The notes: a model not told the origin generated them from the sequence alone. DNA of 40,917 nt from an uncultured Prevotellaceae bacterium (GCA_902781315.1 CACZIT010000028.1:1-40917); one strand, 5' to 3'; numbered from the stretch's first letter, positions 8,409 through 17,800 are shown. Numbers and translations: made by a program.

Positions 8409-9890
8409 ATTCAACATGCCAAGTGCCTTTTGCAAAGCCACCTGGGCCAGTTTCACTTCCACCTCGGCGTCGATCTTCTGGCTCTGAGCCTGCTGCCAGG
8501 CTGTCTGGGCAGCCATTACGTCGGTGGCTTCCATCACGCCCTCGCGGAATCCCACGTTGGCGCAACGCAGGTTCTCGTCGGCACTCGTCAGGTTTTTCTT
8601 CGACATCAGCAGGCGCTTGTTGGCTTCTTTCAGTTTGAATCGGCACTGCTCCAGCTGCAGTTCAATCTTCTCGCGGGCGTCGCTCAGTTCCATTTCGGCC
8701 ATCGTTGTGGCAGCACGGCTGGCGCGCACCTTGTATTCGCCTTCAAACCAGTTCCACACGGGCACACGCAGCGTCACGCCGACATTCCAGACGCCTTTGA
8801 ACTTCCGCTCAAAACCGTTGTAGAGGCTCGGGTTGCTCAGCAGATAGCCGCCTGTCAGTGCCACTTGGGGCAGGTAGGCAGCACGCACAAGCTTCGTGGC
8901 CTGTTGGCTCAACTGCACGGCATTCTCCAGCATCTTCAGTTCCGAACGGTTCTCGAAGGCCACCTCGTTGCCCGTGTTCTCGCTGTCGGGCGAGTAGGGC
9001 AGCACGTCCTTTCCCTCGTCGGCCAGCGTGATGTCGCTGTCGAGCGGCAGTCCGCAGAGCTGGCAGAGCAGCATCTTAGCCAGCACAACGCCGTCTTCCA
9101 CCTGAGTCACCTGCATGTCGGCTTCGTTCACTTTTACATCTACCTTCAGGCCCGTAGCCCTCGTGGCTACGCCTTCTTCGATCATCTTGTGAACGTCGTC
9201 ATCCAACTTCTGCACCAGGTCGCGATAGCTGTTGGCCAGTTGTTGCTTCTGCTTCAGCGAAACCACCGTCCAGTATACCTCGTCAACGTGGCTTGTCGTA
9301 GCCTGACGGATGCCTTCCAACTCGTTGGCCACGAGTTGCTCGTTGATGTCGGCCATATGGTTGGCTGCCGTGATGGCCCCACCCATGTAGATAGGTTGGC
9401 GCAACATCACCGAAGCAGCGAAGATGTTCCTCGTATCGGTCTTGAAGGCATCGTTGATTTTCTGGCCCATCTGGTTGCCCAGTTGTGCCAATGGCTCGCC
9501 CATCTGACCCACGAGACCACCCAGCTGCTGGGCCATCTCCGGCGTGATGAGGCCTTGCTGCACAAGTCCCATCAGTGCTGTCGACATGTGCTCGCCGACA
9601 CCCGTCATCGCCGTCGTACCCAGATTGGCGAAGGTTGCCTTCTGGTCTTTGTTCAGGAGCGAAATCTCGCGGCTGAAGAACTCGTAGCCGCCCAGCACGT
9701 CCACCTTTGGCAGGTATTTCGTGCGGACAGCCTTCCGGGTGTTCAGGGCTACCTCCTGCTTCACGCGAGCCACCCCCAGCTGCTTGTTGTTGTCAGACGC
9801 CAGTTGCCGACACTCGTCGAGCGTCAGCACCCGTTGCGCCCCAGCAGTCAGCGTGGCGGTCAGCATGAATAATGTTAATACCTTTCTCAT
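8406..9890 (-). CDS. TolC family outer membrane efflux protein
   Basis: A 494-residue protein with signal peptide MRKVLTLFMLTATLTAGAQ and the usual opening LTLDECRQLASDNNKQL. The two long helical repeats of the outer membrane efflux protein family follow, with conserved segments such as RSELKMLENAVQLSQQ and AAYLPQVALTGGY. A Gly/Met/Gln-rich insertion near residues 95-150 (LGGLVGQMGEPLAQLGNQMG) is longer than in most relatives. It would form the trimeric outer membrane duct and periplasmic tunnel for the downstream fusion protein and permeases. Confidence 0.92.
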   Translation of the reverse strand: MRKVLTLFMLTATLTAGAQRVLTLDECRQLASDNNKQLGVARVKQEVALNTRKAVRTKYLPKVDVLGGYEFFSREISLLNKDQKATFANLGTTAMTGVGEHMSTALMGLVQQGLITPEMAQQLGGLVGQMGEPLAQLGNQMGQKINDAFKTDTRNIFAASVMLRQPIYMGGAITAANHMADINEQLVANELEGIRQATTSHVDEVYWTVVSLKQKQQLANSYRDLVQKLDDDVHKMIEEGVATRATGLKVDVKVNEADMQVTQVEDGVVLAKMLLCQLCGLPLDSDITLADEGKDVLPYSPDSENTGNEVAFENRSELKMLENAVQLSQQATKLVRAAYLPQVALTGGYLLSNPSLYNGFERKFKGVWNVGVTLRVPVWNWFEGEYKVRASRAATTMAEMELSDAREKIELQLEQCRFKLKEANKRLLMSKKNLTSADENLRCANVGFREGVMEATDVMAAQTAWQQAQSQKIDAEVEVKLAQVALQKALGMLN

Positions 9891-9930
9891 ATATAATGAT
9901 TTTTTCTTTTGAACCTTTGAACCTTGAACC

Positions 9931-10069
9931 GCCGCCTTGCGGCCTTGAACCTTGAACCTTGAACTTTGAACAGCCGCTTTGCGGCTTTGAACCTTGAACC
10001 GCCGCCTTGCGGCTTTGAACTTTGAACCTTGAACCGCCGCTTTGCGGCCTTGAACCGCGACTCCGTCGC
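9931..10069 (-). repeat. Mini-hairpin array with TTGAACC linkers
   Basis: Five perfect hairpins with 5-bp stems and 3-nt loops: 9931-9943, 9973-9985, 10001-10013 and 10036-10048 (all GCCGC/GCGGC, loops CTT or TTT) and 10057-10069 (GCGAC/GTCGC). They are separated by runs of TTGAACC and TTGAACTT. Read along the transcript (minus strand) the linker is GGTTCAA. The last hairpin touches the stop codon of the coiled-coil gene at 10070, so the array fills the gap before the tolC-type gene. A related array lies at 38173-38324. Confidence 0.85.
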
Positions 10070-10939
10070 CTATTTAAGGCTGAAGCTGCGCGATCCTATC
10101 ATGTGGCCGTCGGCGAAGATGCTTACCTGATAGGTGCCGCCCACGAGGGCCTGATCCACATTCCAATAGAGCGTGACGGGTGTTTCTTGACCGCCATACT
10201 CCACCGCCTTCTTCATCGAGCACTGCAGCGTGCGGTTCTCGTAGCTGAACGAACCTGCATTGCCCAGCAGCGAGCCCGTCGGCGAGGTGATGCGCACGTA
10301 GACTGTCCGCATACCGTTCTGGGCGGTGACGTTCTTTGCCAGTGCGAAGTTCACCTGCATGGTCTTGGCCTTCGAGGCGTGGTCAGTTTTCTTGTTGCGC
10401 TTGTCCTTAGCCTGCATTGAGATGCCGATGGCATCCAGCTGGGCGGCTATCGCCACCTTTTCCGACAGCGACTGCTTCTCGCTGCTCAGACCTTCAATCT
10501 GCTGCGTGGCCTCCTCATACTGAGCCTTCACGCGGGTGTTCTCCTCCTGCAGGTTCTGGTTCAGACGGTTCAGGGAGTCTATCTCGATGACATACGAGCG
10601 CAGCACGGCGCGCACCGTTGCCAGTTCTTTCTTCAGTCGGGTAATCTCGCGGGCGTCGTTGGCCTTCACCTGCTGCAGTTCCCTCAGCAGACGCTGCGTC
10701 TTCTCCTGCTCAGCCGAGAGCTGGGCCACGATGGAGTCGTTGTTGATTTGCGTCTTCATCTCGCTGTATTGCATGGCAAACTGCTGATACTCGTTCTCCA
10801 TTTCCTGTTTGTCGAGTTCGGCCAGTTCCTGCATCTCGCGGTTTTCCTGTTTCTGCTTGTCCAGATCCAAGTACAACCACACCAGGCCGCCCATCAGTAA
10901 CAGGCAGAGCAGAATGAGTGGAATCAGATATTTTTTCAT
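10070..10939 (-). CDS. Membrane-anchored coiled-coil protein with C-terminal beta domain
   Basis: A 289-residue protein starting at MKKYLIPLILLCLLLMGGLVW, a single membrane anchor (about 4-25). Residues 27-190 are a long coiled coil rich in Glu, Gln and Lys with heptad leucines. The remaining 95 residues look like a beta-sandwich (MRTVYVRITSPTGSLLGN, TLYWNVDQALVGGTYQVSIFADG). I do not recognise a named family, though similar proteins occur in Bacteroidetes. Its place upstream of the tolC-type gene with a clear promoter of its own suggests it opens the export operon, perhaps as an envelope scaffold. Confidence 0.8.
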   Translation of the reverse strand: MKKYLIPLILLCLLLMGGLVWLYLDLDKQKQENREMQELAELDKQEMENEYQQFAMQYSEMKTQINNDSIVAQLSAEQEKTQRLLRELQQVKANDAREITRLKKELATVRAVLRSYVIEIDSLNRLNQNLQEENTRVKAQYEEATQQIEGLSSEKQSLSEKVAIAAQLDAIGISMQAKDKRNKKTDHASKAKTMQVNFALAKNVTAQNGMRTVYVRITSPTGSLLGNAGSFSYENRTLQCSMKKAVEYGGQETPVTLYWNVDQALVGGTYQVSIFADGHMIGSRSFSLK

Positions 10940-10972
10940 ACGTATCCTTTGTTGTTTTCTTTTTTTTCGAGT

Positions 10973-11004
10973 GCAAAAGTACTTTTTTTCTTGCAAACAA
11001 CAAA
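10973..11004 (-). promoter_or_regulatory. Promoter of the coiled-coil/export operon
   Basis: On the minus strand TTTG (11001-11004), a 19-base spacer and TACTTTTGC (10973-10981) form a full Bacteroidetes promoter. The ATG follows at 10939. Confidence 0.75.
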
Positions 11005-11110
11005 GCAAAAAAGCGTTTCAACCCTTTATTATATAAAAAATTTGCATTTTTAGGTTTTTTTTGAACATCATTCAACAACCTTCGCCCTCCAACCTCTTAC
11101 CTATTACCTT

Positions 11111-11716
11111 TTACCTATTACCTTTTTCCTCTTCCCACACCACCAGCTCGCGCGGCAGGTTGATCACCTTCAGCCGCTCATACCAGATGCGCTGCGAACC
11201 GGCAATGTGCTTCGTTGTGTGGCTATTGATGATGTAGTAGCTGGCACTGTATTCGTCCATCAGTTCCAGAATCGTCCGTTTGATGCGTGAGCATTTCTCG
11301 CTGATGGCGTTGTCGCGCGGGTCGGTCAGCCGCGCCACGCTCTCTTCTATCTGCTCGCGGTCCATGCTGCGCGGAGCCACTTGCCAGTAGTACTTCCGCA
11401 GTTCGTCGCGGTAGTCGGAGAGATTTTTGAACTCGATGCCCTCGGGGTGGGCCAGGAACAGCAGGTAGACCGCCTTGTGGACGGGCTGCATCACAATCTC
11501 CCGCCGGTCGTAGTCCTGCAGCACGAAGCGGAAATCCTTCGTGATGAGCAACCGGCTCAGCTTCCCCCGCGCCGCCTCGATGCGCAGTTGCTCCAGTAGC
11601 GGCACACCCAGCGCCTGTAGAATCAGGTCGTTCCTGTCTTGCATCTGCAAGGCTCTGACCAGTTGCCGTAGCTCCTCAGCCATGCCTTCCGCCGTGTTCC
11701 TGTTCGTTTCCGTCAT
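11111..11716 (-). CDS. Conserved hypothetical protein
   Basis: About 201 residues starting at MTETNRNTAEG (ATG at 11716); a TTG further up is less likely. No signal peptide or membrane segment is visible, so it is probably cytosolic. An N-terminal helical part (EELRQLVRALQMQDRNDLILQ) is followed by VLQDYDRREIVMQPVHKAVYLLFLAHPEGI, which has the look of a winged-helix-like or input segment, and then a helical region ending LPRELVVWEEE. I recall similar uncharacterised proteins in Bacteroides but cannot name a function. It lies downstream of ftsZ on the same strand. Confidence 0.65.
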   Translation of the reverse strand: MTETNRNTAEGMAEELRQLVRALQMQDRNDLILQALGVPLLEQLRIEAARGKLSRLLITKDFRFVLQDYDRREIVMQPVHKAVYLLFLAHPEGIEFKNLSDYRDELRKYYWQVAPRSMDREQIEESVARLTDPRDNAISEKCSRIKRTILELMDEYSASYYIINSHTTKHIAGSQRIWYERLKVINLPRELVVWEEEKGNR

Positions 11717-11764
11717 CACTACTCCTTGTCTTCGCTTTGCCAATTCAGTCCTTTTACAGGCCAA

Positions 11765-11831
11765 ATCAATTTGTTTTCCTCAGCAAATCAACTTGCTTTC
11801 CTTAGCAAAACAACTTGCTTTCCTTAGCAAA
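11765..11831. repeat. Three tandem 22-bp units with hairpin potential
   Basis: Two near-identical copies of a unit beginning CAACTTGCTTTCCTTAGCAA, plus a diverged first copy. Each unit can pair TTGCT with AGCAA around a 6-nt loop. The array lies between the ftsZ stop and the next gene. Confidence 0.75.
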
Positions 11832-11854
11832 AGCACCACTTATGCCAAGTCATG

Positions 11855-13330
11855 TCATTCGTCTAATACCACTTCCGTCATTTTCCGCTCCAGCCAGCGC
11901 TTCCATCTTTCCACCATCGACACAGGTTTCTGCGGCTTCGGCTCCTCGCGAGGTTGGCTAATCTCCCTAATCTCCTGAGTTCCGCTATTCTCCCTAGTCC
12001 CGTTAGTCTCCCTAGTCCCGCTATTCTCCCTAGTCCCGCTAGTTCTACTAGTCTCACTAGATTGACTAGACAGACTAGATTGACTAGACTGACTAGTCTC
12101 TCTATCAACTGTGTTTTCGCTACCCTCTTGCTCTTGCTCCGGCAGGCTCTCCCCTCCCTTTAGGGAGGGGTTGGGGGTAGGCACCACTTTGGGGTTGGGA
12201 GTAGGCACCACTTTGGGCTCGGGGGTAGGCTCCAGTTTGCGTCCGGGTGCTGGCTTATAGAGTTTCGGAATCAAGCTCTCGTAGTAGGCGTTTTCGTCCT
12301 GCTGATACTCCCTGCGCAGGTTTTGCTCCTGCATGTCGTCGTCCATGTCGGCCGCCAGGATAATCACCTTTGCGTCGTCGTCGAGCGTGTTGTCGGTCGC
12401 CGTACCCCATATCACGTCGATGTTCGGGTCCAGCTGGTCGAAGAACTCCGAGATTTCCGACAGTTCCGGCACGAAGAACGGTGCCTTGTCGCTGGCGTAT
12501 ATATTAAATAGGATGCGCTTCGCCTTGCCGATGTCGTTGCCGTAGAGCAGGGGAGAGTCCAGCGCGTCGATGATGGCGCGCTCCACACGCCGCTCGCCGC
12601 TGGCACGGCCAATGGCCATGATGGCACCGCCGCCGTTTCGCATCGTCGTCTCCACGTCGCGGAAGTCAAGGTTGATGCTGCCCTCCGAGCTGATAGTGAT
12701 GAGCTCCGAGATGCCCTTCACGGCGTTCTTCAGAATATCGTCGGCCCGCTTCAGTGCCTCCTTCAGCGTCACCTGCGTGTCGTTGTAGACGTCGCAGATG
12801 CGCTCGTTGTTCACAATCAGCATCGCGTCGACGTGCTTCCGCAACTCGTCGACACCCTTGAGTGCCTTCACGATCTTGCGCTTCTGCTCGAAGTAGAACG
12901 GAATTGTCACCACGCCGATGGTCAGTATGCCGCGGTCCTTCGCCACCTTCGCCACCACCGGAGCAGCACCCGTGCCCGTGCCGCCGCCCATGCCTGCCGT
13001 CACGAACACCATCTTCGTGCCGTCGTCCAGCAGCCGCTCTATGTCCTCGATGTTGCTTTCAGCCTCCTTGCGCCCCACGTCGGGGTTGGCGCCGGCTCCC
13101 AAGCCCACCGAGCCCAGCTGCAGCTTCACCGGCACCGGCGACTTCGACAGCGCAGCGCTATCGGTGTTGCACACCGCAAACGTCACGCCCTCGATACCCT
13201 CGTCGTACATATTGCCGACGGCATTCTGTCCGCCGCCGCCCACGCCGATCACCTTAATTATATTCTGTGACTGGTCTTCCACGATGTCGAAGTCCAGCAA
13301 CGGCACATTCTCTTTCCTCTTTTCTTCCAT
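11855..13330 (-). CDS. ftsZ: Cell division GTPase FtsZ
   Basis: A 491-residue protein starting at MEEKRKENVPLLDFD. The nucleotide-binding loops are intact: GVGGGGQNAV (29-38), NTDSAAL, LGAGANPDVGR and the tubulin signature GGGTGTG (115-121). It polymerises into the Z-ring at mid-cell. The GTPase and C-terminal domains end near residue 350. An unusually repetitive linker (about 360-465) follows, then a basic C-terminal tail (MVERWKRWLERKM) likely to bind FtsA-type anchors. The linker contains three PTPNP-like repeats, one copy of the window's palindromic element (NPSLKGGESL), and Ser/Gly/Thr/Arg repeats encoded by tandem DNA. No ftsA, ftsQ, ddl or mur gene is adjacent. Confidence 0.96.
   Translation of the reverse strand: MEEKRKENVPLLDFDIVEDQSQNIIKVIGVGGGGQNAVGNMYDEGIEGVTFAVCNTDSAALSKSPVPVKLQLGSVGLGAGANPDVGRKEAESNIEDIERLLDDGTKMVFVTAGMGGGTGTGAAPVVAKVAKDRGILTIGVVTIPFYFEQKRKIVKALKGVDELRKHVDAMLIVNNERICDVYNDTQVTLKEALKRADDILKNAVKGISELITISSEGSINLDFRDVETTMRNGGGAIMAIGRASGERRVERAIIDALDSPLLYGNDIGKAKRILFNIYASDKAPFFVPELSEISEFFDQLDPNIDVIWGTATDNTLDDDAKVIILAADMDDDMQEQNLRREYQQDENAYYESLIPKLYKPAPGRKLEPTPEPKVVPTPNPKVVPTPNPSLKGGESLPEQEQEGSENTVDRETSQSSQSSLSSQSSETSRTSGTRENSGTRETNGTRENSGTQEIREISQPREEPKPQKPVSMVERWKRWLERKMTEVVLDE
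11958..12107. repeat. Tandem repeats inside the ftsZ linker
   Basis: Copies of an 18-21-bp unit built on CTAGTCCCGCTATTCTCC are followed by shorter ACTAGACTGACTAGATTG-type words. They encode the SSQSS, RTSGTRENSGTRETNG stretch of the FtsZ linker. The style resembles the oligomer spacers found between genes in this window. Confidence 0.8.
12150..12182 (-). repeat. Palindromic element, copy A (inside ftsZ)
   Basis: CCCCTCCCT and AGGGAGGGG pair perfectly around TT at 12151-12170, followed by the family tail TTGGGGGTAGG. It is in frame and gives NPSLKGGE in the FtsZ linker. Two further degenerate tails (TTGGGAGTAGG, TCGGGGGTAGG) follow at 24-bp spacing and encode the PTPNPK/PTPEPK repeats. Confidence 0.8.
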
Positions 13331-13356
13331 AGTCGTACTTTGAACCTTAACTCGCT

Positions 13357-13388
13357 GCAAAATTACAACATTTTCCCGACACCACCAA
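13357..13388 (-). promoter_or_regulatory. Promoter of ftsZ
   Basis: On the minus strand TTG (13386-13388), a 20-base spacer and TAATTTTGC (13357-13365) fit the Bacteroidetes consensus; the ATG is at 13330. The -7 box sits beside, and the spacer inside, a large inverted repeat. Confidence 0.6.
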
Positions 13389-13422
13389 GCCCCGCAAGGC
13401 TTGCGATGTCGGGAAAATGTTG
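13366..13422. terminator. 16-bp perfect inverted repeat between the BACON gene and ftsZ
   Basis: CAACATTTTCCCGACA (13366-13381) is matched exactly by TGTCGGGAAAATGTTG (13407-13422). The 25-nt loop holds its own small stem (AAGCC/GGCTT). It probably ends the surface-protein transcript, but it overlaps the ftsZ promoter and could affect it. Confidence 0.6.
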
Positions 13423-13438
13423 TTTCCTGTTTTAATAA

Positions 13439-13843
13439 TTAGACTGACGGGGGATTGTTGTCGCCAGAACCAGGAATACCAGATTTCTCTGAAGCCTTCT
13501 GTGTAACGTTAACGGTAATAGATTTGTTGTTATTGTATACCGTTATAGTTCCAAAGCGAACCTCGGTTGTTGTGTTCGGAGTTGCCTCTACAACGGCATT
13601 TCCGTTACCTTTTCCTGTTACAGTCTGAACGGTGAACCAGGAACCGGAACGGCTGATGCCCCAATTACCGTTGCTCTTGATTCCTAATAGCATTTGTCCG
13701 CCTTCGGCACTAAATTCTAATGACTCGTTATCTACTGATAAAGTTATCGCTCCATCATCGATGACGATGTCATCAATATTACTAACTTCGCTGCATGAGC
13801 AAAAGCTCAAAACCATGATTATTACAAATAAACTTTTTTTCAT
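13439..13843 (-). CDS. BACON-domain lipoprotein
   Basis: A 134-residue protein with a short hydrophobic leader and lipobox-like cysteines (MKKSLFVIIMVLSFCSCS), so it is probably lipid-anchored. Residues 35-118 match the BACON fold: LSVDNESLEFSAEGGQMLLGIKSNG, SWFTV, and a closing strand ITVNVTQKA. BACON domains are immunoglobulin-like and often bind carbohydrate or mucin in Bacteroidetes. It is the last gene of the surface-protein block, 14 bases after the beta-barrel gene. Confidence 0.85.
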   Translation of the reverse strand: MKKSLFVIIMVLSFCSCSEVSNIDDIVIDDGAITLSVDNESLEFSAEGGQMLLGIKSNGNWGISRSGSWFTVQTVTGKGNGNAVVEATPNTTTEVRFGTITVYNNNKSITVNVTQKASEKSGIPGSGDNNPPSV

Positions 13844-13857
13844 TGCTTCTTGATTGA

Positions 13858-14811
13858 TTAAAGTGTGTAACTGATGCCAAGGCTGACGTTAAATCCATCA
13901 GTCCATTGTTTAAATTTCTTATTATGATTGCTTACCACCTTGCAATTACTGCTCTTGTAGATACCCAATCCATATTCAGGTGTAAGGTGTACTTTGAGAT
14001 GATTGTCTATCACGTATGAGAGTCTGACACCAGGAGTAAGCGAGAACGATGATGCTCTTTTGAAATAGTCGCGATAACTGTCATTCTCTGATTTGCTGTT
14101 GAAAACATTCAGATTAGCACCGATCATAGGCTCAACACCAAAACTCTTTACCGGGACAAATTCGTATCCGTATCTGAGCATTACTCTTAGTGGCGAGTAT
14201 TGTCGCGTGGCAATCATCGTATTGTTTGAATCGTAGAGATGGAGTTCTGATGACTTCTGTAGACCAAGCGTTCCGCCAATCTCTATTTGATGGTGGTTGC
14301 TTTCAATCCCAATGGCTATCGTAGGACCAGATATTGCCATGATTTGGTACCCAAGACTCATGACAAAGTGGGCATGATCCTTCGGTGCCTTTTCTTTTTT
14401 CATTCCACCTTCTGGCCGAATAGAATCCTTCGTTTTTTCAGAAATTAAAAGCAAGGCATCGTAAGTCTTTTTGGGTTCCAATCGCATGGGGAGTTCATAG
14501 CGCAATGGCAGCATACCAGCGTGGCGTATGGTCAGTCTTTTTGTCGTTGTTGGCACATAGACTATGATCTCGCCAATTTCGGATGTCCGTTTCATGATTC
14601 CCTGATTGGCTTCCACGACGAACGTTGTGTCTCTGACAAGAAACTTGATGACAGAGCAGGCCTGCCCCGTATTGTCATAGATAGGGTTCACGCTGCCAAT
14701 CAGACTTGTAATATTTGGCCTGAAGTCTCTGATTTCAATGTCTTGGGCTTTCATGCTACCGCTTGTCAGCAGTAGCATGGCTACCCAAAAGATTTTTTGC
14801 AATTTTCTCAT
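13858..14811 (-). CDS. Secreted protein with PEGA-like N-domain and predicted beta-barrel C-domain
   Basis: A 317-residue protein with a signal peptide ending SMKAQ. Residues 22-150 look like a beta-rich domain with a PEGA-like turn (ITSLIGSVNPIYDNTGQACSVIKFLV, KKTYDALLLI). From about 165 on there are amphipathic strands, aromatic residues and an even strand spacing up to the end (GFNVSLGISYTL), the pattern of a small outer membrane barrel. No enzymatic motif is visible. The 4-base gap to the upstream 1980-residue gene indicates co-transcription, so it may anchor or assist that surface protein; this is inference. Confidence 0.7.
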   Translation of the reverse strand: MRKLQKIFWVAMLLLTSGSMKAQDIEIRDFRPNITSLIGSVNPIYDNTGQACSVIKFLVRDTTFVVEANQGIMKRTSEIGEIIVYVPTTTKRLTIRHAGMLPLRYELPMRLEPKKTYDALLLISEKTKDSIRPEGGMKKEKAPKDHAHFVMSLGYQIMAISGPTIAIGIESNHHQIEIGGTLGLQKSSELHLYDSNNTMIATRQYSPLRVMLRYGYEFVPVKSFGVEPMIGANLNVFNSKSENDSYRDYFKRASSFSLTPGVRLSYVIDNHLKVHLTPEYGLGIYKSSNCKVVSNHNKKFKQWTDGFNVSLGISYTL

Positions 14812-14815
14812 GATG

Positions 14816-17800
14816 CTATCTGATTACAATTTTCTTTCCATCAACGATGTAAACACCTTTCTTGAGGTTCTTAGTGCTATGATTCTCTCCCAGTCTTATT
14901 TGCTGGCCACTCAGGTTGTAGACGCCTCCCTCGCCTTCAGGAGAGGGGATGGGGGAGAGGCTTTTAATCCATGTAGTCTCATCATCGAAGATGGGGATAG
15001 ACTCCTTTGCACTACCACCGGCAATGGTGATGTATGCCTCAAACGGATGTACAGTGCGGAGGTTTCTCACAAAGCGGCTTCCTTCTGTATATCCGCCTGC
15101 ATTCGTGGAATAATTATTGATGGCATTCAGCACGTAAAATCCGTTGCTGGCATTCTGGTTTATGAAGTTCGGAATGAAAGTACGGTCACTATACGAACCT
15201 GTCTGCAGGTTCTCCGAACTCTTCACTGTAGCGTCTGTTGCCGAGAAGGTGATGACTCCGTTCACCCTGTATTCCTCCCTGTATTCTGAGTTGTTAGGCA
15301 AACTGATGATGTATGGCCGGTTAGCCTGAATGCTGTTTGCTACCACAAATCCGTTGCCGCTCAGCTGATAGAGCCAGAAGGGTCTCTCGCTGCTCCCACT
15401 CCTCCAGTTGGCAAAAGGCACCAGAGTTCCTTTCGACGGGTGGGTGATGCTCTGTACGTCGAAGGGTAGGGCAATGCTTTCCCAACCCTGGGCGGTCTCA
15501 ATGCCTGTTGTCATGCTGTAGTAGTGCGTATAGCTAATCTGTTTTGCCGTGAATTCCTGCGGGCAGTAGAAGTTGTTGCCATTGGCGGCATCTGTCAGGG
15601 TAATCTCCTCAGCAGTGCCGTTGATAACCACATTCTTTACCGATGATGGTGCATACTGTGACGACTTCACGTAAAGCAGGAAGTTTGGATTGTCGATGCT
15701 GCCAGTAAACAGGGTAGAAGGATTCCAGATGACGGCAGCCAACTGAGGATTGCTGCTCAATACGTCGTCGTCCATTCCTGTCACGGTCCACTCAAAATAG
15801 TTTTCCGTGAACGATGCTGGAACGGAAATATAGTAACCATAACTCCCATTAGCCACACTCACAGTCTTGTTGCTGTTTGACACTACACGATAGTTCAGCC
15901 CCTCGTGATCAATAGAAGTATATTCAATCTCAGCGAAGGCGGCTTCTACTGAGGTGTTTGCAGAGATGTTATTGATGGTGTATTGATGATTTGTTATCTG
16001 TGCCGTCACGTCAGAACCGTTTACCTTGGCACTTGCTATGCGATGACCATTGTCGGGAGTGAATGTAAGTACTGCAGACGAACCTTCAACAAGCGTGAAT
16101 GTGCGCGTCTGATTTCGTGCCGTTGTTCCATCATAGGCAATGCTGCCATTACCCGAAGCCGTGATGCTCAGGGTGTAGGTCGTTGGCGGAATCTCCTCGA
16201 AGGATACAGAGACGACCGTATTTGCCTTGATGTTGCTGACGGTATACTGATTGTCTTCTACAGCCGATGTCACGTCAACACTATTTACGATGATGCTAGC
16301 TACATGATAACCGTCGTCTGGCGAAAGCAATAGCGTTGCGAAGGAACCTTCGTTGATAGTAAATGAGTGTGTCTGATTCCTTACCGTCGTTCCATCGTAA
16401 GTCACACTGCCGTTACCTGAAGCCATAATACTCAGCATGTAGGTCGTTGGCGGAATCTCCTCAAAGGTTACCGAAACCGTTGTATTTGCCTGAATGCTGC
16501 TTACAGTATACTGGTTGTTGGCTACCTTGCTAGTCACGTCTGCATTGTTCACAATCAGGCTGGCAATCCTGTAGCCATTGTCGGGCGTAAAGGATATTGT
16601 TGCATTCGTTCCTTCGTTAAGGGTAAATGATTTGTTGCCATTTCGAATGGTTTCCCCACTATAGCTTACCTCGCCATTGCCCGAGGCAGAGATGGTGAGC
16701 TGATAGGTGGTCGGAGGAATGGCTTCAAACGTCACGGCAACAGTCGTATTTGCCGAGATGCTGCTGACTGTGTACTGATTGTTCTTCACCTGAGAGGTCA
16801 CATCCGTGTTGTTCACCTTTACACTAGCTATGCGGTAACCGTTGTCAGGTGTAAAGGCAATCGTCGCATTCGCTCCTTCGTCAAGGGTGAACGACTTAGA
16901 ACCGCTTCTTATGGTTTCACCACTGTACGACGCACTGCCATTGCCAGTGGCAGAAATATTCAATGTGTAGGTAGTCTGCGGAATTGCTTCAAATGTAACT
17001 GCTACCGAAGTGTAGGCATTGATACTGTTAATGGTATACTGGTTGTTTGTAACTTTCGATGTCACATCTGTTCCGTTCATTTTGACGCATGCCACTCGAC
17101 AACCATTATCCGGAGTAAATATCAGAGTTGCAGAAGAGCCATTGTTTACCGTGAAAGTCCGTGCCGAATCCTTAAAAGAAACGCCATTGTATGTCACAAT
17201 CCCATTTCCTGTTGCTTGCACAGAGAGCGAGTATGTTATCTGGTCTCTGGTGATGACGCTTTCACACTGCATGGCATCCTTCCACCAGCCATCGGTCATC
17301 ATGGAGTTGGTGGAACCTTGTCCGCCCTGATACCACACCATGAAGTGACTCCAGTGGGCACCCGTGTTCCAGCAGTCGGAGATGTTGGCAAACTCATGGC
17401 GCTGGTTGTCGTAGGTGCCATAGCCGCACTCGGCGAGGGCAATCATCTTCGTGGGGTAGGTGGCCTGAATCTCGTTGAACTCCTGCAGGTTCTGCTCGGC
17501 GGTGTAGCCGTAGAGGTCGCGGCCCACGATGTCGACGTACTCGTCGCCGGGATACCAGTCGGTGTCCTGGTTGTAGTTGGCGCTGTTGCCGTTGTAGTTC
17601 TGCGTGGTCCAGATCCAGATGAGATTCTTCACGCCCTTCTGCTTGAAGTAGTCGAACATGGTGCGCCAGAGCCGCTTGTAGGTGTCGGCACCATCGTAGC
17701 CCCACCAGAACCAGGACTTGGTCCATGAGGCCTGCTGCTTGGCAGTGGCGTTTCCAGCTGCCTCGTGGAAGGGACGCCAGGTGGCAGCAATACCGGCATC

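Noticed and set aside
8430-9872. Plus-strand open frame (480 codons) opposite the tolC-type gene
   Set aside because: Antisense shadow rich in His, Leu and Gln; the minus strand encodes a well-recognised TolC protein.
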